NCBI RefSeq assembly: GCF_910591885.1
Contig: NC_063282.1
Coordinates: forward strand, 5,469,501-5,533,500
DNA: 64,000 nt
DNA from: Bombus terrestris
Lineage: Eukaryota; Arthropoda; Insecta; Hymenoptera; Apidae
Direction: 5' to 3'
Under the pieces are notes generated by a model. That model was given only the letters and a program-made list of their open reading frames with translations, did no database searches and was not told the DNA's origin. A program made the translations under genes and the position numbers. Positions 14,641 to 29,224 of the stretch are shown one piece after another (the first letter of the stretch is position 1; each line of letters opens with the position of its first letter).

Positions 14641-17600
14641 TATCAATGAAAACGATCTACGGAAACTAGGGTGAAATCTAGCACCATCTGCGAAAATCTA
14701 TCCGATTCATAATGAGTCAGCGTGACATGTTCCATTATTCTCATAGTCTAATATCCCAATATACCCAATTGTCCTTTTTAATATTCAATATTATTTTGTT
14801 CAGAATACATTATTGCTACAAACTTAGAAGAGACTCGTTAACGATTATCAAGATATATTTCTCTTTTGAGTACTAATGTATAATGTTAACAGTTTTATTG
14901 AAAAATACGAAAATAAAATTTATAATCTTCGTACGACGATACAAGATTATTTTTTTACCTATTAGAAAGATCTATTTCTATAAATTCGTCTATCGTAGGA
15001 AGATGTCACAAATAATGAGAAATTCTAAGGTAATTTAAAAACCAGCGTTTGTAATATCATTTTTCTGTGCTTTTTAATTCCCGCAGTTGAGCAGCGTGAC
15101 TTCTGAGCTGTTCAATTAATGAATTTTAAAATTAATCATTTAGGACTACGTTCAACGTAAGAGAGTTTAGCAATGAAGAAGAAATAATCATAGGAATATA
15201 TAATATCCAAAATGGTGCAGAAAAGCAAATGTTATGCCATAGTTGCACTTGGACTGTTGAAATTCTATGGAAAATAGCTAGCTTAAAATTCTAAAGAATC
15301 TATATACTTATCCTTATACTTATATACTTATACTTATCTTTTTTTAAATCTTCGAATTGGCAAATTTCAATGCCAGGACATCCTATGTTTCGAAGGTGTT
15401 TCTTTCTCGAGGATGAGAGATATCGTGTCGTTTCTGTTTGGCCATTTTTGCTTGTTGTTTGATCAAGTAATCGAAGAGAAACGTCCACGGCGCTTTCGCG
15501 AGAGAAGTAATGCGATCGTTTAAACGCAAATCGTCTGACGTGAACCGTTCATTTATAGAATAATTAGTAGTCGCTGGGGAGGCCCCATTACGTCTCCTTG
15601 GCTACGATCTACTCGCGGCGATTACACGAACCAGTTATGGCGTTATTCTGATTAGCGGGAGCGATGGTAAAGAAAAAATGGTAAAACGACGTGCTCGATT
15701 ATAGAGAATTTAATACACCGCGTATACAGCACGCCTACGGAGTGTATCCCGCGCGTTTTCTTTCCACTTTCATAATACGCTGGTAATCTTTGCGCGTAAA
15801 CGCAACACGCGGGTTAATTATCCTTTCTAACGGGGATAAACGTTCCATTGCGAGTTTCTAATCTATTTCGGTGATGCACTCGTGACTTTTACTTTTCTAT
15901 GGCTTTCGAACTAATTGTGCTTTTCATTGCTAAACACGCCACGCAGCGAAAATAGTTCACCGGTGGATTCTGTCACAAGTTGAATGTTTGGAAAACGGAA
16001 TCTTATTATCTCGTACAAAGTCGGTATAAATAATGATTGAATAATTAGTTAAGTTTAATATGTGCGTATTAAATATCTGAGATAATACGTGCGTGATGAG
16101 ATAGAAAGGTTTGTGATTGAACAAGTGATACGTCAATCTTAATACAGATATAGATATTAATATAATAATTCAATATTACCAACACAAATCAAGGAGCTGT
16201 GTTCCACCCTTTAAATATTATTTCATTAATTTGAGTATTTTATAGGTTTTTATATAATATTACGTAGATTTCGTACATTTTTGCACGTTTATATATTTTC
16301 CCATAAATACTTAAACATTCGTAGTCTGCTAATGAGGCTTTTCTGTTCTAGTGGCTCTTTAGTGGTTGTTTAGAAAGTTTGTAGGATTCCTAGAAATCTA
16401 TTCTATTACTTGGAGAATTATTTATTACAAACTGTGAATACTGTTTCTAATTGGACATTACCTACCTGTATCAAAGAGGATCATCTGGAATTGATCAATG
16501 GGGAAGACGTCGTTTTTTAACAGGACAACATTGAACCTAATGTATCGATAAAGACCAGGCAAAAAATGTTAGACCATAGTTGGAATGTTCAGCTCCCATT
16601 CACTACATATGCTATATATAATCTCACTATCATCTATTCTGGTCATTATAAAACGCTTTTAATGGTGAGAAATTGAATACCTTTAAAATGTGCAAAAATT
16701 ACTTGAAGGAATTTATTCATGCAAAAAAACAGGAAGATTTCTCGAAAAATGATTTGTGAAGCTATTTGATGGATGATAAAAGTTAGAGTCGGAGGAAAAT
16801 TTAATTTATTTGATAAAACATTAATTCTGTGGAAATTGCCTTTATATTTTTCTTAAGTTTCCCTATAGGTTGGATTCGACCCTGTTGCATTCAATTCTAA
16901 TCTATTTCATTTATCATTTTCCAATCGTGGTTAGTCTAGACTATTTCAATTCAATTCTCTTCAATTACAATATACGTATAAAATACATTCTTTTGTTCAG
17001 TACAAATTTAATAAAAATGCATCGATGTAAATGTAGTTACCGTAGAAGTAACTTATTGGATATGAATCTGTTGGAACAAGATATCAACTATAACTTGAAT
17101 TGTAAAGGGTTGAAATTCTAGTTGCTATTGAACTCGAACTCGAAGCGTGGAAACAAAAATGCCTCTTCCATCTCCCATAAATTCCTTTCTTCTTTTTCGT
17201 GGATTCCTCGTTACCGTTAGCTCGGATGCACGACTCATGTTAACGTTCCGTTTTCGTTAATTGCTCGAAATTACCTAATTCCCAGGAGCCCTATTTCAAA
17301 GCAACATATTCTTGTATGGTCGTGTCCATTGTAAACGAAAAACGGTCCTACCTGAGCGATTCGACGTCCGCGTATTCATTCACGGTCTTAATTAATTTCC
17401 AAGCAACGGCGCGGAGAAGAAAGTAAACAACGATTTACATGACGTGGCTACCGTTTCCTTTTACGAAACTCGCATATGTATTTCTCACGAAAGCAAAATC
17501 GTCTCGAAGACATATTCAACCGGCTAATTAACGACTTATTAAGATGGAATCATTGCCTCTGAATAATTGCTTTTATATCGATTCTCTCACAGAACCACGT

Positions 17601-18029
17601 TTCTTGCAAGTCGTTATAGTTCGCAGTATCGTTACGTAGTCACTTCATTTATCAAACTGCGATTAAAAATTGGAAACCAACTCCGAGTAAGCCTATTCGC
17701 TTGAGTATGGTAATTTTCTAGCAACTAGACGAGTTCTCTTGATCTCGGAAAGTTGACGTGGTAGAAGTTTCAGATTATTATAAGCACACCGAGAAACGAT
17801 TGATTTACTATGGCCTCGTTGCACAATTTTCTAAATAAATAAATAAATTGTCAAATTATCAGATTGTTTGTGAAATTTTTATGATGCTTGGAAGGCTAAT
17901 AATGTTTGTTTCAACTCAAAAATACTGATTAGTGACTAATGAATTCCTATACGATCTGGTCAATATAAGCTATACTAATTACTATTGATCATATGCAATC
18001 AGCTTGTAGAACTTTACTTACTTCACGAT

Positions 18030-18150
18030 AGAACTCCATTTATCTGAATCCATTTATCTAAAAATAAATTGTTCCTATAGAACTGAAGTTCTATGCTCCC
18101 TATAAATGCTCCTCACAAACTATGATCTTTGGTTCAGATAAGTGAATCCA
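18030..18150. mobile_element. Possible decayed pogo/Tigger-like MITE
   Basis: The left end (18030-18052) contains TTTATCTGAATCC. The right end (18131-18150), read in reverse complement, contains CTTATCTGAACC. The two ends are about 120 bp apart and resemble the AACCTCG-TTATCCGAA style of termini known for pogo-like elements. No transposase and no clear TA duplication. It could also be chance in AT-rich DNA. Confidence 0.3.
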
Positions 18151-21100
18151 ATCTTTTAATAAAAAAATAGCTGACATTTCATTTACTATATATCGAACAA
18201 ACGAGCCCTTACTGTGTATTTTCCAAACTATTAGAATCGCGTTCGTCTCTCCGACAGAACGATTTCCTCGAAGATGCATACATCAAGATAAAGTGGAATT
18301 CCATTGTATCGCTAAACTTGTTAATATTGATAACTTAGATCGATTGTGCGGGAGGTCTCAGGAAAGAAACAGGAAGAAAGAGAATGAAATGTGAGGACGT
18401 GCATTGAGACTGGCACAGGTGGCATATACTAGAGGATCTGGCTAGTGTAGCGTTCGACAGCAGTTACCTGTTGGTGAGAAAGAACGTGATTAACAAACGT
18501 GATCGATCCTCGTGATGCCCGAGATAATTCCGAGCGGGCAGTCCTCGCACGCACGATCAATATTTATAACGCGTGGTGGCCGGTGCTCCTGTTTCTTCGA
18601 CGCGTGGAATCTACTGTGGGCAAGCGTGCACGAGCACGACGGACTCGCGTGCGAACGTGATCATTTTCCAAGCGTTACGGATAGAAATTGGCCGTGAACA
18701 GCGCTCGAGAGGGAAACAGCGATCCAAGCGTCGCGACGCGTTGTACGGAATACTACAAGATCGCTGGATCGTAATCGATGGTATTTCAATACATTGCCGC
18801 AGTGGCCATCAATAATCTATGTTATTAAATTTTATAGAGTGATTACAGTAAGATAAATTTCATGGGTTTAACATTGAATGATTTAGAACTTTGTGAAAAG
18901 AAATATAATATATTTTGTAAAAATTAAATGTTATAATGTAGTATTATTATACACATGGCGGCTCTCGGGACAAGATATGTATATATATAATTCGTGTGGC
19001 AACTAATGTATTAATTGAAGGAATCGTATTGAGGCAATACGGGTAATAAATCTTCTTTGCTAATTATTTTGTTAATTTGCACTCTTTATAGATTGTTCGT
19101 TCTCGAGAAAGAATTTTTATAGTACGATGTCTTATGAAATGTTGGATTACATAGCATGAAATATTTGTGTTATTGAGGCAGGCTCGATTAGGGGTTCAAA
19201 AGATTAATACTTTCCCTACAGCACCTATGGAACCGACAATACGGTAGAAGTCTATTTATTGAAATTAAATCCTTAGTTAGCGTCAGATTAAATGAACTGT
19301 TGATTATTAAATGCACTATCAAATTCAGTTATCTAAACGTGAAATACGCATGAAAAATTATAGGTAGTGGAGAGAATTAATGAACTCGAATTATGTTGAC
19401 TATCTATGATGACTTTAGATGAAGATGTTTGTATAAATGGAATAACATCTTGAATTTGGAAATTACCAGTTAAAATACTGTATTATATAGGCGTGTGTTC
19501 TGCTGTATTATCAATTGCCAATAGTCAATAAAGACATATGTTAGAATAGAAGAATAAATTGAAACTTTAAAACTAATTCGCTTCGAGTCTTAGGAATTTT
19601 CCTAAAAGTGGAATCCCAATCGCGAGGAAAATGAATAGAAGCGACTCTTCACTTTCCTCGAGTCGCATAATTGCACAAACCTACACGGAGACTGGCTCAC
19701 AATAGAGACCTAAGTTATAGCTTCAGATATGTAGATCTGTTCATCGTGTAATCACGGTACTTGCGCGGTACCGAGTCACTCCGAAGATTCCCTGATGCTG
19801 ATACACATTCTTTTTCAGGAAGGTAGCAATTTTCCAACTTATATTTCCCCATTTATGTACGACACACGGAAGATAAGTACTCGTTTGTAACAAAATATCG
19901 CATATATTCTCTGAATTTTCTCTTCGATATACTGCCTTTGAACTTTGAAATTTCCATCGTACAATCGTTCTTCTGAATAATATTTCTATTAAATCTCTAA
20001 ACAAAGAAGCAATTTTTATTTGAAATTCGGTAGAAAGCAAGATCCCTAGTTTCTAAAGTTTCAATTTATTGTTCTCTCTTGCCCTATTAAAATTTATTAA
20101 AAACGTTTTTATTTTCTCTTTTGTTCAAATTTTATCTCTGAAATTTAAGTTCACCGCGTTACTCTTACATATTAAAATTTATTAAAAACATTTTTTATAT
20201 TATTTGTAACTAATAATGGAATTGTTAATAATGCTCGTTCAAATCTTCCAACTCGCAATTTTCACAGAAAGACGAAAGACTTACTTTACATGCTGAATTA
20301 ACATCTTGAATCTCAATTGTTTCTATGCGGAAGAAGAATGGTTTTGTCGTTTTAAGAATAATACATTCCCACAGCGTCTAAAGAGACTACTAACGAAGGA
20401 AGCAAAGCGTCACCGCGACTGGTTTAATTAGCATCATATTTATACACCTAGTCGTTATTAAATTCTTGTTCGCCGTAAATTTTCTAATGTCCCCGTGGTC
20501 ATGCTATCTTTATTATGGAGAATATGCGACGCTTTCATCCGTAAACGGTAATTTCTTGATGCTACCACCGATGCTTTCGCTTAGCCTTTTAGCAGTTTAA
20601 GAAAAATACCAGTCCTATTTTCACCCTAAACGTTTCAATGTTTCCGCTCGATACTGTTATCATTTTATTCGTGTGATAGGTCTTTACGTTGTAGCAAACC
20701 CTTGATAAGCTTCGTTTGCATATACCAAAGTAAGCCGTAAACGTAAAGAGGTCTTAGAAATAAGTTTTACAATTTAACTGGTTTTATCTCCAATCTGAGA
20801 ATAGTTCGAAAAAGAATAAACAAAAAATAATTTCATAGAAAATTATGGTTATCGAACTGTTAATACGCACGATATGTTTTATTAATAACGAAATCGTTCG
20901 CATTAATTGTAGGGATGCCACTGACAACTAGTTATATTATCTGCTTTAAACATATTGCTCGAGAATTGCTTATAACTAAATTTGGAATTACAAAATGAAG
21001 TGCTTATACACTTCGACCTAAACACATGTATAATTAAAATCTAGCCGTGAATTATACATATCTACCTGTATCTGTATCATAAGTACTGTGTTGACTTTAG

Positions 21101-23154
21101 AAAGTTTCCGAAGCTTTGCATAATGTTTGCTCTTCGAGCATGAAGATAATGAAAACACGATGACACATTTATGAAGAGAAATTTCACCGAAGACTAAATT
21201 ACTCAATTTCGCAAAATTAAATTACTTTTATATCAAATTTAATTTATTAGCTAAATCAATTATTATAGAATGATCTCACTTCCTGCAATTCTTACAATTA
21301 CGACACTCGTGCTCGAGGGCACAACGATTCATAAGAACGCAAACTACCAAAATCTTGATCGAATCATTGAAACACGTCCTGAACCTGACGAAGGATTCAA
21401 GTCCACGGGGGAGAAGAATTAATGGTATATACCCGTTACATAACCTACACGCGATGTAATCAATTAGCTTTCAGAGCATTAAGTGGAATCATATGGCTGC
21501 CTGTGTAATTTTATCCAGCGACAGTGGAAATGGTCGTCCCGGCTATTAAGTGATTTGTTGTAAACCAAAATTAAATACACTACGCTCGTTCGCGGTTAAT
21601 CACGCTGCTGACGAAAATCAATTACAACTGTTCCGCCGCTGATTACGCTGCTAACGTGTAATTAAAGACCCCGTTCTCGACTACTTGTTGCTGATTTCCA
21701 GGCACGGGATGAAATATATGTGAAAAGTGTGGATAAACCTGAAGGAAAGCTGAAAACCAGTCATTCACCAGTCAAGTACTAGCACGAGAGGTTTTGTTTT
21801 AGTTGTTAATTACTAATCTTGATGACACACTTGAATATTTAATCTATATTCTTTATCAACCATTTTCTACATCTAGGAGGTGCGAATAAAATTTAAATTA
21901 GGGTGTGAAAATATAGTAAAAGCTAGTTGATCTAGAAAGAACGAGAAAGAAAAAGAACAGATCGAGGATACTTATGCAAATTTGTGTTTCTCTGAATATG
22001 ATTAAAGAAATAAGAGCCACGTATCAAAGTATCTGTATCACTTACTAAATATTATGATATCCCGTACGAAGATTGCAGAGAAAATTGTATTATGTATAAA
22101 TTTATATAATTAAATATTACGAATAATTGTCAATAATTTAAAATAATTGTATAATTTCGTTTAAATAATTTTCTGACTTTTATGTTATTTACTAGTTAAA
22201 ATGATATACTTAAATATAACATAGGTGAAAGGGGGATCAATTTATTCTGTTTAAAAATATAATTCTTTTAGCAACCGATGACAAAATCATGGAGTTTCGT
22301 GAATAAACTAACAGGACACCTAATATCTGAAGTATGATAATCGACACATCTGAAATCGTGAAATGCTTTTGATGCAAATATTCCTTAAGGAAACGTCATA
22401 AACAAGTTTTTGGCAAGACTCGCAGACAAATTGACTGGCAAGGTAACAGATCTCAAAAAATTCTTATATGAAAAAATGTGAGTTATCATTGTCTTTCTCT
22501 TATGTTATTTTCATATTTCTCGCATTCTATAAATCCTTGCACCTTTAAATTTTTCATGCGCACACGACACCGTCTAACGAGTACACATTCGGGCTTATAG
22601 CGTTAACGACTCATAAACGATACAATTTTTCAGAAGCAATCAAAGAGAAATATTATCTGGATTAAGGAAAAATATTGAATCCCAGGAAGATCACGAATAT
22701 GGAGCGGAATGTTGTCGTACCATTGCGATTGGCATTTGTCGTTGGCGGTTCTGCAAGATTGGATCGTTCTTGAAGTACTGGCGCATTCCGTTTTAAGTGG
22801 AGGGTCAAAGAAATAAAGATTAATCCCGTGATCTTGAGCGCACATAGAGGAAGGATAACACTTGGACATGTCGTTGACTTTTCTTGAAATTCACGTTTAA
22901 CCATGAATCTTTCCATGATCTCTATCTTTTCATGTGGAAAAAAAGAAAGAAAACATAAATCGTAGAATTAACCGTTTTGTACCGCATAATCAGCAATTAT
23001 CAGAAAAAGGGGGAAACCGCGAATAATTTACAATCTTCTTACCTGATCGTAAGAATCTATAAAGTTTCTAAGAGTAGTTTCCCTCGTTGAGCGATAAAAT
23101 GAAGGAGCGAGGAAATCGTGGCTAGAGACGCAACGAAACCGATTTAGAATCGAT

Positions 23155-23175
23155 TCATCATCATCATCATCATTA
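23155..23175. repeat. (TCA)n microsatellite
   Basis: Six to seven TCA units in a row, ending in a CATTATC variant. Confidence 0.8.
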
Positions 23176-24485
23176 TCACTGTGCTACGTGGATCGACTGT
23201 ACGACCTGCCTCCGGCTCACCACCCTCGTGAAGCATTAACGAACCGTGACATTCTCATTTTACAGAAATGTCGGACGAAATACCCAGCGAATATTGGAAC
23301 CTCGTACGTTATTCCACGGGTGTTTTCCTACGACTTCTTCTTCGATTGTGTTACTTATTAGATTTATACTAAAAATATTAGAAAAATATTATTTTTGTCC
23401 ATTTTACTTTAATATACACGTAATAGAATTATCTGTTATGGGGAATTGATACGAGCTAAATTAGTTGGAGAAATAATTGTTGAAGAGAAAAGTCAGATAA
23501 AAAGCTCTGAAACTTATTCAATACTTATTATATACTTATACTATTTAGTTCAATACTTATTATTATACAATAAGATGATGAATAATGTAGTGACCGCGTT
23601 GCTGATTTTTATGCATTTATGAAAAATTTTAAAGTGTAATATTCTACAGAATGCGCATCATATGAAACAATATATAAAATAACCAAAATAGAGTATCAAT
23701 TATAATATTTAACGGATAAAACGATCTTTTATCCAGTTCCAGTTTTTTAATTATATTCGCAAAAATATGAATTTGTATGAATATTCGCAGTCTAGTAATA
23801 ACAATAAATATTTGTTCATCTTTCAAAAACTCAAAGAGACATATATTTAATCTTGAAATAAAAATGCAAATAAAGATACAACTTGGTACAATAACATTTT
23901 TTTAATTGGTCTTCTGATAAAGAATGAAAACTATGATTTATTCTGTTCTTCGCCTATCTCTTTCAAACTAACTCTATTTGTCAAAATCATTTTGATATCA
24001 CATGCACGACCTTTAAAAGCTAGATATTTTATTGAGAATTAAATAATTCAGTCGAAGCCAATCAAGCGGACAAAAAACAACAATCGAAAGGCGAAGTCAC
24101 CCATCGGCATTCTTGAAAGGAAGAACAAATGCAGTTAGAAAGCGTTACGAGGCTCTATATTGTTCCATTTCGCTGAACCTAGCCTGATCGTTTCGCGGAT
24201 TCGCGGCTGCTCCCCGCGAATAGCCATTTCACGCGAGCAGATATTCAATCTGACATGACACACATGTTTCTTACTGCGTTCGTGCCACCATCGGATTGCA
24301 CGCTGCGTAACTGTGCTAGATTATCAACAGGTCTACGGAGAAAGTACCGCGAATAATTCATCGGATCATGCGTGATTGATCGTTACAGGAGAAAAATCGT
24401 TCGCGGTCTTCAATGACGCTCGTGCACGCACAGGGATATTGAAAATGAAAACGAAACGATCGGACGGAAAGTGGTTTTCATACAA

Positions 24486-24567
24486 GATTCCTTGATCGAA
24501 AATTTTCTGATGGAGGATTCGTTGATCGAAAATTCTCTGATTGAAAATAACTCGATCGAAGACTCGA
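24486..24567. repeat. 30-bp tandem repeat, about 2.7 copies
   Basis: Units at 24486-24515 and 24516-24545 share GATTC-TTGATCGAAAATT-TCTGAT and differ at a few bases. A third, more diverged unit keeps CTCGATCGAAGA. Each unit carries a TGATCGA or CGATCGA core. Confidence 0.75.
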
Positions 24568-24862
24568 TTTAACGATGGATCGTAAAATAACGAAATGAAG
24601 GTTTCAAACACGTTTATACATCAAAGACTAAGGATCTATTTCTTTCGCAGCTTATCATGGACCTTCATCAACGGAGAATGGCAACCATTCGGCATTTTAC
24701 GGATGTTGCACGCAGCACGTATTCGACGATCTGATTGTTAATCATAAGAATACTTACAATGAGCCATGAACCACATGGGAGGAATTGTTTTACGATCCTT
24801 GGTTCGTAAAAAAAAAGAAATCTTCCCTCTGTTACATATGCTATATATAACTTAAGTTTTCT

Positions 24863-24880
24863 AAAAAAAAAAAAAAAAAA
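24863..24880. repeat. Poly(A) run, 18 bp
   Basis: A homopolymer of 18 A residues. It could be simple slippage or the tail of an old retroposed fragment; the flanking sequence does not decide. Confidence 0.8.
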
Positions 24881-25040
24881 GAAATAAATGAAGGGCCATT
24901 GAATCGCGTCCGAATTGATTAAAGATCAGTCAGCTGTATTTGAGGAAGGTAGTATCTAGAAAATTACTTGATTTTGCATGTGGAGGTGTTAGCTTCTTTT
25001 TATTCACATTTGCAAAAGAATGTAGGGGTTAAGGCAAAAG

Positions 25041-25860
25041 TTAAGAGCTAAAAGTTAAGTAACATCGAGTGAACAAACGTTGCAATTTTGTCAAACGAAA
25101 TTTCGTCGCCGAACGAAAGTACCTATCGTTGAGGAGCAAAAACCGTAGCGTGATGTAGCTTCGGAGGAGGAAGAGTGAACCGTCGAAAAAACGATGGCGA
25201 ACGAACGAAAGAACGAACGAAAGTGTGTCGTCCATTCTGGCACGTATTTCCTTTTCTATGTTCAGAGGGGGGCATCGTTGTTCGGGCCCCGACAAGCTGA
25301 AGAGCTTGAGGAGTGCTCGCGGCGCGTTGCCCCATAGTGGGGGCAGCGACATAAGTACGAGACGGCCTTAAGAAAAGCCTTCATTCTGATAGCAGATCGC
25401 GATTCACGGAGTCGGTGAACTTGTAAAACGCGGCCAAAAGTAGCCAGTGACCAAAAGTCGCGATCGAGTGTGAAGACAAAAAAGACGAAAATCCGGAAGA
25501 AAAATTGATAAAAAGAAAGGAGAAAAGGTTTGATAGCGTCGAGAGGAAGCTTTCGATCGGGATAAAAGTTCGTTCGATGCGCGAGACCGATGAGATCGCG
25601 ACTGCGTTGGTGATCGTTCACGGGTGCACTTTCCAGTAAATCCTTCAAGAGACACGAGAGATCGAACGTCCATAGATCAAACACTATTCCGTGGATCCCG
25701 CTGTTCTTCCAAAGGCAAACGAGGTGGGTAGTGTGAACAAACTTTGCTCGACAGTAATTGCTCAACGCGATACGGCGTGAATACGTAGAAGGACTCGCTG
25801 GCCCAAACAGCGTTCGTTTACGTAAGTCGAAGGCCACGATTTCCTCCCGGAGGAAAGACG
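25041..25860. other. CpG-rich patch of unknown role
   Basis: About 800 bp with more G, C and CpG than its surroundings and a lowered stop-codon density. This produces overlapping minus-strand frames of 191, 103 and 89 codons that do not look like proteins. On the plus strand a pyrimidine-rich stretch ending TTCAG at 25265 could be a splice acceptor. One frame after it reads GASLFGPRQAEELEECSRRV, then meets a stop at 25336 before any good donor. It may be a promoter, a 5' UTR exon or an old exon; I cannot tell. Confidence 0.35.
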
Positions 25861-28800
25861 TGTTTGAGTCTTCTTAAAGGAAGGATAGAATAATTATCGA
25901 AATCGTTAGTCATCGAGTATATGCCAACAGCTATTAACATCTACTAACCTTCCGCAATTCGATCGAATTTAATTACAGTTAAATGAAATACCACAGTTAT
26001 AAATAGAAAGATCAATCTAGAAATCGGAAATACCATCTTATCCGTCTCGATAATTATAGTGAACTTACAACAGTTCGTTGAGAACATTGAAAATTTACAA
26101 CATTATAATTTAAAAGAATCTTTTCAGGTGGTATAAGAAAATTATAACAGTTTCCATTGACTACAACGTTCAATTTTTCTCAACAAAATCGCGCAATCCC
26201 ATATGATCTCTCAATTATTATTAAAACATTCTTCCTCGATGCGTTTACAAAGCGCACTTTGTAATTTCAGATCGTAAACAATGAAAACACAAAAGAGAGT
26301 ATAGAATACGCGTAGCCGCGCCGTTTAATCGCCACCGGAGATCGTTAAATCGTTGCAGTTTTACCACGCTCGTTATCTGTTCCGTTAAAGTTTCCGCGAT
26401 TATCGGAAGTTAACGCCGCGCGTTCGCACACCGGCTCGATTTACTGTTCACCGTGTATTTCTGCGTTTCGTTTGGGTGGATATGTTGCCACCACTCAAGA
26501 TTCGAGGACGTTATCGCGAAACGGTAATTCTCAGAGACTGCAACAGCGACTTCCTTGTTGCCACAATGTTACACGAAGATCCCGTGAGCTGAGCATCCGC
26601 GAGACGCGCTTCGGGACAAGAAGAGGTTACAAGAAGCAGAAGATGACGGGGGGTTGGCGCATCTTTCGAGTACGTTGGCGCTCGGCCTCGAGCTTCCTTA
26701 CACGAGCTCCTTCAGGAAACGTTTCCTCTCTGTTTATTTTCTAAAAATTCCCCAGAGACGCGGCCTGAGCATTAAGCACCGTGCGCACGATTACCATAAT
26801 CGGAGTTCGATAATCGAGCGTAGACATGGCGCATCGTTTATGATCCCACGTCGGATGGAAAAAAAGAACGATAGGCTTTTTCAATAGATTGACATTATTG
26901 GATCGGAGACAAGATGGTGGCTCTTTTGTTTACTGAGTTAGGGTTGTTGTTACGCGAATTCGTGCTTTGACGAACTAACGAAATATGTCTGAAGAAATGC
27001 TTGTACTCGTAAGAATCTATATGAACAGCGCGTATGGGAAACATAATAAATCAAATTGTGTTGGTTTTCTGAGTTTTATGTCACTTGGTGGCTCAGCAGA
27101 AGTATTTTGACAATTTTTGACGAAGCAGGGTACCATCCGACAGATGATATAGGCCTTTTGAAAATAACTAGTAAATCTGATGATATTTTGTAAGAAACGA
27201 ATATTAGTTTGACTGTTATGTTAGTCTAATTTAACTAATGTTAATCTGCATAACTGTAATGTTATCAATATCTCTTCAATTTTTAAGAAGCTAACAAAAC
27301 CACGTATTTAATCAAAAAATAAGTGAAAAGGTAGATTTTATATGGAATTGATTGAATTTTAAAATTGTTCCTTCCTATAAAAGACAGAGTATGTGATTTA
27401 TTATCTTTGCACTTGTATTTATTAGAACACGTATCCATTGTAGTCATAGCCTAAGGGCTAATGCTCGATGCTAGATTATATTCGCTATCTCAATAATATA
27501 CTAGATTACTGGGTGTATTTTATTTTATGATTTGGACTTTTATGATTTTATTTATGATTTAGATTGTATAACATTGTGTGCTCATCGTTACTGAGGGTTC
27601 CATATATTTGAGAACAGAATATGGTTCATCAAACTTTCTGAGGAAGTATGGTCTATACCGTCAATCCATTTCACTTTTGTAGGCCAATCAGTTGAACTTG
27701 GTTGAAGATATTCTGTTAGCTGAATCTTTTCACGTCAATATTGCACTCTATCTGTGAAAGATCTACAGCGGCTACAAAAGTACTTTCATGTGATTAAAAA
27801 GATTGCATATTACACGAATAAAATGTAGAACCTGATAAAAAATGTGAAAATACTTTTTGCATCCACTCTAAGCCTTTCTAACAAAATGTACTTCGTCATA
27901 CAATCCAGTAGATTGATAAATCTATCCAATGCAGTTTAAGAATTAGTTTCATGCAATCTTCGAATAAAATTTTTGTCCTGAAAACCCAGTAATCTCTTTT
28001 CCTGTAGATCGCATCAAGCACTGGTTTTGAAAGGTGGAATTTCGTCAACGATGTGAATGTGGAGATAAGGTCCGAATAACAGTTGTAAAATCGTGTACGA
28101 TCCGGTAATGCAAGCCATTTCACGTGCTCGTCTAACTGTCGTTCGACAATTCTAGGAAAACGTTTTTTTTCAAAAATAAAAATAAATTTGAATCATATTC
28201 TGTCACTGAAGTATTACTTGAACGCGTAAGTATATAATCGACACGGCAGATAGTTTTGCGGGCGATTTAGCTTTATCGAGTGGACTTTGATGGCAAGGAC
28301 GTTCGTTCGCTCGCCAAGGCGACTCTCTTCTTCGTTTTGCGCTACTTGTGCGTCACGGAAAGTGCTTTCCAGTCTAACATTAATGACGTCGATGTCTAAA
28401 GTTATCCACGGGAGTTAGCGGAACCAGTTCGCGCACATTGAAACGTAACTCGATCGACGAATGCACCAACCGAACGGTAATGGGACGGGATTACAGCCGC
28501 GAGAATCGTCCGAGCTTTCCGTAATTAAGATCGTGATATTACCGAAGTCTAGAAATAGGTTGTTCGCGCACCGACCGATAAAATCGTCGATTAAATTACG
28601 ATGTGACACGAAAAGTATCGACTCAACAACCACTTCTACACGTGTTACGCGGAAACGATATCGTCCAAACGAATTTATGGAATCGACGAGACTATCATTT
28701 TTGCGAATATTACGTGATAGGAAAATGGCCGGTAGAGTCGATGGTCTTGAATGGTCTTTCTAGTTTTTAAGCTTCGCGTGTATTTCTAATTAAACAGCCG

Positions 28801-29224
28801 CCGACAACAGAATGAATGCAAATTGTGCGCACAAAACGCTTCCAGCATGAAAATGGTTAAGAGCGTAATTTTTCAAAATGTTATACTTACGACATGTTAC
28901 TATTATTACAGTGTACGGTTCTCCGACGAAATATAGGTTGTTACGTGATGTTATACAAGCTCCAGATCTATTACTTTCTCTCTCGAGTCCCGATGCAGTT
29001 AACGAAAGAATAGTTTTACAATTCAGTCAGGCTAGACCTAACTGTTCGGCGTTTTCTTGAATTCCAAAGATCCAGACAGCGAGTAAAATGGGGCGGTATA
29101 AACTTCTTGAAAACTTGATATACCGGTAGTTTGGTTACATGGCGTGTACTAATGAGTATTCCAATCACACCTCAAGCTGCTATGTTAGATGGTAACTGTT
29201 GACGTCTAACGCTATGTACACCTT
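25861..29224. other. Non-coding stretch
   Basis: AT-rich, with CpG-richer patches at about 26.3-26.9 kb and 28.2-28.8 kb. The 90-100 codon frames in those patches are Arg/Ser-heavy, overlap frames on the other strand and lack motifs. It contains the weak third member of a possible dispersed repeat at 27250-27440. Confidence 0.5.

Larger units (their letters stand above)
8474..18025. other. Non-coding stretch, AT-rich, intergenic or intronic
   Basis: Starts at the MTPAP 5' end. The first 100 bases upstream of its ATG probably hold the promoter and include a CACGTG E-box near 8511. The rest alternates AT-rich DNA with CpG-richer patches around 11.1-12.4 kb and 13.9-14.6 kb. Frames of 60-90 codons occur on both strands in those patches, overlap each other, and show no signal peptide, motif or paired splice sites, so I do not call them genes. 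Small repeats inside are listed separately. Confidence 0.5.
18156..25040. other. Non-coding stretch with simple repeats
   Basis: No supported gene. A CpG-rich patch sits just before this block at about 18.5-18.8 kb, where two overlapping frames of 61 and 80 codons look random. A (TCA)n run is at 23155-23172 and an A18 run at 24863-24880. The rest is AT-rich with no splice-bounded open frame of protein-like composition. Confidence 0.5.

Noticed and set aside
19308..19320. 13-base match to the start of the insect miR-277 mature sequence
   Set aside because: The rest of the mature sequence does not match and neither flank can pair with it to form a precursor hairpin.
25262..25837. 191-codon minus-strand frame
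   Set aside because: Arises in a CpG-rich, stop-poor patch, overlaps three other frames, has no motif, leader or splice support, and its composition (Phe/Arg/Ser/Leu) looks random.
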